NCBI GenBank assembly: GCA_947478535.1
Contig: CANJXD010000053.1
Span: 1-17,968 of the forward strand
Source of the DNA: Acetobacteraceae bacterium
GTDB taxonomy: Bacteria; Pseudomonadota; Alphaproteobacteria; Acetobacterales; Acetobacteraceae
DNA length: 17,968 nucleotides
Direction of reading: 5' to 3'
The position numbers were made by a program, and so were the translations under genes. Position 1 is the stretch's first letter. Each line of letters begins with the position of its first letter. This document shows, one piece after another, positions 14,284 through 17,968 of the stretch. The notes under the pieces are model-generated. The model had not been told where the DNA came from. It saw only the letters and a list, made by a program, of their open reading frames with translations, and did no database searches.

Positions 14284-16989
14284 ATGACTTCTCCCCACGG
14301 TGCTCCCGCCAAGACTTCGGGCAATCCAAGGGCAGGTGCTGTGGCGACGACGCGGACGGTAGTGGGGACTGGCAACAAGGCGGTCGACGGGCTGCTGTCC
14401 GGCATCGCCTGGTCTGGCCCGGTGACCTTCAGTTTCCCCGACAGCCCGGCCGATTACGAAGCTTCCTACGGCCAGGGGGAAACCACCAGCGCCTTCGACC
14501 AGGCGAGCCTGGCGTTGATGCAGGCGGCACGCGTCGCCCTTGCTGGCGGCTCAGACACAGCGGGCGGCCATGCGCGCCTCGCCGGGATGGGCGTGGCGGA
14601 TTTTACCAACCTGACGCTTCTCGATGCCGGCTTCGACAGCGCCGACCTTCGTATCGCCCAGTCCAGCAGGCCGCCGACCGCCTATGCGTATCTGCCCGCC
14701 AGCGGTCGCGGTGGCGATGTGTGGTTCGGCACCGCCTATGCCGGCAGCACTAACGACTACGCGAACCCCATCCTCGGCAATTACGCCTATCACACCATCC
14801 TGCATGAACTGGGCCACGCGCTGGGGCTGAAGCACGCGCATGAGGCCGGAGGCGTCGCGAATACCGCAGTGCCGGCGGACCGCGACAGCCTCGAATTCAC
14901 GGTGATGACCTATCGCAGCGCGATCGGCGGCTCGACGGCGGGCTACACCTATGAACGCTGGGGCGCGCCGCAGAGCTTCATGATGCTCGACATCGCCGCG
15001 CTGCAGGTGATGTACGGCGCGGATTTCGCCATGAATGGGGGGGACACGACCTACAGCTGGAACCCGTTGACCGGCGCGATGTCCATCAACGGCGCAGCGC
15101 AGGGCACACCCGGCGGCAATCGCGTGTTCCTGACGATCTGGGACGGTGATGGGCGCGATACCTATGATTTCTCGGCCTATGGCGGCGGGGTGAAGCTCGA
15201 TCTCACCCCGGGGGGCTGGAGCGTCGCGAGCAGCGCGCAGCTCGTGAGCCTTGCCGCGGGAAAGCTTGCGCGCGGCAATGTCTTCAATGCGCTGCAATTC
15301 AACGGCGATGCGCGGTCGCTGATCGAGAACGCGACCGGCGGCGCGGGGAATGACACGCTCACCGGCAACGCGGCGGCGAACCTGCTGCAAGGTGGCGCGG
15401 GGAATGACAGCCTCGCCGCCGCCGCCGGGGCGGATACGCTGGATGGTGGCACCGGCTCCGACAGCCTGGCCGGCGGCCTCGGTGATGACAGCTACATCCT
15501 GCGCGGCGCGGGCTGCCTGATCACGGAACTGGTGGGCGGCGGGAGCGATACGGTCTTCGCCGACGTCACCCATACGCTCGGGCTGAATGTCGAGAACCTG
15601 ACCCTGACGGGCGATGCGGCGATCGATGGGGCCGGCAACGCCGTGGCGAACATCATCACCGGCAATGCCGCCGCGAACCGCCTGTCCGGTGGTTCGGGAA
15701 ATGACCTGCTCGCGGGTGGTGCCGGCGCTGACACGCTCGAAGGCGGGTCGGGGGCGGATACCCTGGTCGGCGGCCTTGGCGATGACTGCTTCATCGTCGC
15801 CTCGGCCGCGCAGGCCCTGGTGGAGCAGGCCGATGAGGGCACGGACCTCGTCATCAGCCTCGTCACCTGGACGCTCACCAGCGGATTCGAGAGATTGACC
15901 CTGTCCGGCACCGCTGCGATTGGCGGCACCGGCAACGCGGCGGCGAACCTCCTGACCGGCAATGCCGGGGCAAACCACCTGGCCGGCCTGGCCGGCGATG
16001 ATACGTTGGCTGGTGGCGCCGGGGCCGATACGCTGGATGGCGGCACAGGCGCCGATAGCTTGGCGGGCGGTGAGGGCACGGACACCTACATCGTCGACGC
16101 GCCAGACGATTCGGTTCTGGAACTGGGCGCCACCGGCATCGACCAGGTGCTGTCCGGCGTGTCCTGGTCGCTGGGCAGTGCGTTGGAATGGCTGGTCCTG
16201 ACCGGCACCGCAGCGACCGCCGGGACGGGCAACGCGCTCGCCAATCGGATCACTGGCAACAGCGCCGCGAATGCGCTGTCTGGTGGCGCGGCCGCGGATA
16301 CGCTGGCCGGCAATGCCGGGGCCGATACGCTGGACGGCGGCAGCGGCGCCGATAGCCTGGCAGGCGGCACCGGCGACGATGTGTATCGCCTCGACGATGG
16401 CGGCGACTGCATCACCGAGGCCGCCAATGCCGGAACCGACAGGGTACTCGCCAGCGTCACCGCCATCCTCGGCACCAATCTTGAGGATCTGGCGCTGGAA
16501 GGCGATGGCGCCATCCAGGGCACGGGGAACACCCTGGCCAACTTCGTCACCGGCAACGATGCCGCCAATCTCCTGGCCGGGCTGGCGGGGGCCGATACGC
16601 TGCGGGGCGACGGGGGCGATGACACGCTGGTCGGCGGCGCCGGGGCGGACCAGATGACGGGTGGGGTGGGGCTGGATGCCTTCCGCTTCGCCAGCGTTTT
16701 GGATGCGGCGGATACCATCCTCGATTTCAGCGCGGCGGATGACCGGCTGGAATTCTCGGCCAGCGGCTTCGGCGCTGGGTTGAGGCTGGGGATGGACCTG
16801 CTGGCGGCAGGGCGGTTGCAGATCGGCGCCAGCCCGGCCGCCATCGGCACCCTCGGGCAGTTCCTGTTCAGCACGGGTACGCACCAGCTCATCTGGGACA
16901 GCAACGGCGCTACAGCCGGCGGGATCACGGTGCTGGCCAGCCTGGCGGATGCGACCGTGATGGCGGCCGATTTCGTCGTGATCGCCTGA
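14284..16989 (+). CDS. Serralysin-like M10 zinc metalloprotease with RTX repeats
   Basis: A 901-residue secreted protease of peptidase family M10B. Seen: a catalytic domain with HELGHALGLKH at 174-184 (zinc ligands His174, His178, His184; Glu175 catalytic) and Met-turn VMTYRS with Met208 and Tyr210. Peptidase_M10_C begins near 250. From about 349 there are GGxGxDxxx calcium-binding RTX nonapeptides in four 99-residue units plus a partial fifth, and a C-terminal stretch ending DFVVIA, a typical type I secretion signal. There is no N-terminal signal peptide, as expected for T1SS export. ATG 14284 is preferred to the TTG at 14251; the ribosome site is weak. Odd: serralysins are usually about 480 residues, so the repeat region is strongly expanded. 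No T1SS ABC transporter, membrane-fusion protein or inhibitor gene is in the window. Substrate unknown. Confidence 0.9.
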   Translation: MTSPHGAPAKTSGNPRAGAVATTRTVVGTGNKAVDGLLSGIAWSGPVTFSFPDSPADYEASYGQGETTSAFDQASLALMQAARVALAGGSDTAGGHARLAGMGVADFTNLTLLDAGFDSADLRIAQSSRPPTAYAYLPASGRGGDVWFGTAYAGSTNDYANPILGNYAYHTILHELGHALGLKHAHEAGGVANTAVPADRDSLEFTVMTYRSAIGGSTAGYTYERWGAPQSFMMLDIAALQVMYGADFAMNGGDTTYSWNPLTGAMSINGAAQGTPGGNRVFLTIWDGDGRDTYDFSAYGGGVKLDLTPGGWSVASSAQLVSLAAGKLARGNVFNALQFNGDARSLIENATGGAGNDTLTGNAAANLLQGGAGNDSLAAAAGADTLDGGTGSDSLAGGLGDDSYILRGAGCLITELVGGGSDTVFADVTHTLGLNVENLTLTGDAAIDGAGNAVANIITGNAAANRLSGGSGNDLLAGGAGADTLEGGSGADTLVGGLGDDCFIVASAAQALVEQADEGTDLVISLVTWTLTSGFERLTLSGTAAIGGTGNAAANLLTGNAGANHLAGLAGDDTLAGGAGADTLDGGTGADSLAGGEGTDTYIVDAPDDSVLELGATGIDQVLSGVSWSLGSALEWLVLTGTAATAGTGNALANRITGNSAANALSGGAAADTLAGNAGADTLDGGSGADSLAGGTGDDVYRLDDGGDCITEAANAGTDRVLASVTAILGTNLEDLALEGDGAIQGTGNTLANFVTGNDAANLLAGLAGADTLRGDGGDDTLVGGAGADQMTGGVGLDAFRFASVLDAADTILDFSAADDRLEFSASGFGAGLRLGMDLLAAGRLQIGASPAAIGTLGQFLFSTGTHQLIWDSNGATAGGITVLASLADATVMAADFVVIA
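15361..16690 (+). repeat. 297-bp higher-order tandem repeat in the RTX protease (4 units plus partial fifth)
   Basis: The anchor ACCGGCAAC-like motif (TGNxxAN in protein) recurs at 15361, 15658, 15955, 16252 and 16549, every step exactly 297 bp (99 codons). Each unit has a Ca-binding block (ANxLxGxxGxDTLxGGAGADTLDGG), a GDDxYxV turn, an E...G.D.V.S.V.W.L spacer and a LxLTGxAAxxGTGNAxAN strand. The fifth copy stops after its calcium block and runs into the C-terminal domain; its right boundary is approximate. Confidence 0.9.
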
Positions 16990-16999
16990 AGCGTGGCGC

Positions 17000-17968
17000 T
17001 CAGCCGCGCTCCGCCCGCCACCGCGCCCAGGCGGCGGTTTCCGGCAAGGCGCTTGGCGTCTCCGCCGGCCCGCTCAGCTGCAGGCCGAGATCGGGCGCCT
17101 CTGGCTGCGCGGGGCGCGCGAGGATCCGCAGATCCAGCGCCGCCCGCGCGAAGTCGAGGTCCCCGCTGAGTGTCGCGGAGGTACCGCCCTCCGCCGCCAG
17201 CCGTGTCTCCACCAGCCGCATCCGCCCATCCACCAGCGTCGCCCGGCCTTCGAGGCGATCGAAGGCGGTGGCGCCGGCAGTCAGGGCACGACGCGCCGCT
17301 GCTTCCGCCGCGATGCCATCCGGCTGCGCCGTCGCCTGCGCCGCGGCCGCCAGGTCGAACCCGGTCAGCAGGCCGTCACGCAGGCCGAAGCGCGCCTGGC
17401 CAGCCAGGGTGCCAAGCAGCGCGGCCATCGAATGGCCGCTGGCGTCGAGGGTGAAGCCGACATCGCCGCGCCCCGCCGTAAGATCGACAGGCAGGCCAAA
17501 CAGTGGCGCCGCGAGGCTGCCACCCTCCAATCGGCCTTCCATCGTCAATTGCGGCGGCGTGGCCGGCTGAAGGAGGAGCCGTGCCGCCAGATCGACCTGC
17601 CCACCAGCCAACCGCGCCCGCCCGTTGTCGAGCCGCAGCGCGCCGCCCTCCAGGCGCAGGCCCGCGCTCGCCTGCTCGATCGCAATGCCCGCCATCTCCA
17701 CACGGCTCGCCTCCAGCGTGACCTCGGCATCGAAATCGGCCAGCGCGTCCAGCGCGAGGGGGTCGGAGCTACGCCAGGCGAGCATCGGCAGGGGCAGGCG
17801 TTCCGCGGCGATACGGCCGGTCAGCCTTGGGCGGCCGGGTAGCGCCAAGGCGAGGCTTCCACGGGTACGAAGCCCGCCGGCGACAAGCTCGAAACTCTCC
17901 GCGCTGATCGCCTGAGGCCCCACGGCAAGCGCCGCGACGAGGGAGAAGGACCCATCGCCCAGCCACGC
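17000..17968 (-). CDS. AsmA-family protein, C-terminal part (5' end outside window)
   Basis: The frame enters from the right edge and stops at 17000; 322 codons are visible. Seen: repeating amphipathic beta-strand pattern with AWLGDGSFSLVAAL, LRTRGSLALALPGRPRLTGRIAAERLPLPML, ARLAGGQVDLAARLLL, LGTLAGQARFGLRDGLLTGFDLAAA and MRLVETRLAAEGGTSATLSGDLDF. This DG-x-G/FDL and G-x-ATL-x-G layout is characteristic of the AsmA/AsmA_2 C-terminal region. These are large inner-membrane-anchored periplasmic proteins linked to lipid transport and outer-membrane assembly; the N-terminal TM anchor would lie beyond the window. An internal GTG at 17923 is not the true start, because the frame is open to the edge with family-like sequence. 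It converges with the protease gene across a 10-bp gap. Confidence 0.8.
   Translation of the reverse strand, partial: AWLGDGSFSLVAALAVGPQAISAESFELVAGGLRTRGSLALALPGRPRLTGRIAAERLPLPMLAWRSSDPLALDALADFDAEVTLEASRVEMAGIAIEQASAGLRLEGGALRLDNGRARLAGGQVDLAARLLLQPATPPQLTMEGRLEGGSLAAPLFGLPVDLTAGRGDVGFTLDASGHSMAALLGTLAGQARFGLRDGLLTGFDLAAAAQATAQPDGIAAEAAARRALTAGATAFDRLEGRATLVDGRMRLVETRLAAEGGTSATLSGDLDFARAALDLRILARPAQPEAPDLGLQLSGPAETPSALPETAAWARWRAERG

Noticed and set aside
14551..16884. A 777-codon open frame antisense to the RTX protease
   Set aside because: It mirrors the 297-bp repeats of the protease on the other strand, has no recognisable fold, and is explained by codon bias plus repetition.

Overview
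The window looks like chromosomal DNA of a GC-rich alphaproteobacterium. The strong G/C third-position bias, the family content (HIBADH-type dehydrogenase, glutaryl-CoA dehydrogenase, DUF2721, UPF0310/EVE, WYL regulators, RTX-type M10 protease, AsmA) and the protein style suggest Acetobacteraceae, perhaps a Roseomonas-like genus. That assignment is an inference from composition and family feel, not from a marker gene. No rRNA, tRNA, CRISPR array or complete mobile element was seen.

Layout. Bases 2-100 hold the 3' end of an unrecognised gene, followed by about 245 bases with no supported gene. A 3-hydroxyisobutyrate dehydrogenase (minus, 345-1223) faces away from a SlyB-like glycine-zipper lipoprotein (plus, 1444-2097). 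The lipoprotein gene ends in a three-copy 29-bp repeat that re-iterates its own stop codon. A secreted SLT-type lytic transglycosylase follows (2195-2947). It converges by 4 bp on a minus-strand pair: an alpha/beta hydrolase (3381-4085), then a small bacterial-PH-domain membrane protein (2944-3333). Divergent from the hydrolase is a large DEAD-box RNA helicase (about 4295-6499) with repetitive acidic N-terminal and RGG/PRDDA-type C-terminal tails. A region with three strong hairpins separates it from glutaryl-CoA dehydrogenase gcdH (6673-7884). gcdH leads a tight run with a DUF2721 membrane protein (7893-8327) and a RumA/RlmD-like Fe-S RNA uracil methyltransferase (8324-9592, ATGA overlap).

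The middle section is a co-directional series: two tandem, paralogous, signal-peptide-bearing metallo-beta-lactamase-fold hydrolases (9729-10712, 10724-11671), a YafY-type HTH/WYL regulator (11696-12400), a VOC/glyoxalase-fold protein (12449-12817) and an EVE-domain protein (12814-13242, ATGA overlap). A D-2-hydroxyacid dehydrogenase on the minus strand (13229-14209) overlaps the EVE gene end to end by 14 bp. The right part is dominated by a serralysin-like M10 metalloprotease with RTX repeats (14284-16989). Its C-terminal half is built from units with an exact 297-bp (99-residue) period. The window closes with the C-terminal part of an AsmA-like protein on the minus strand (17000-17968, cut by the window edge).

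How the genes work together. Most neighbours look like independent housekeeping or envelope genes. The parts that read as functional units are the MBL-MBL-WYL-VOC-EVE series (a plausible regulated detoxification or stress cluster), the gcdH-DUF2721-methyltransferase transcription unit, and the hydrolase-bPH pair. The most unusual structures are the exact 99-residue higher-order repeat of the RTX protease, the stop-codon repeat after the lipoprotein gene, and the phased repeats in both helicase tails.
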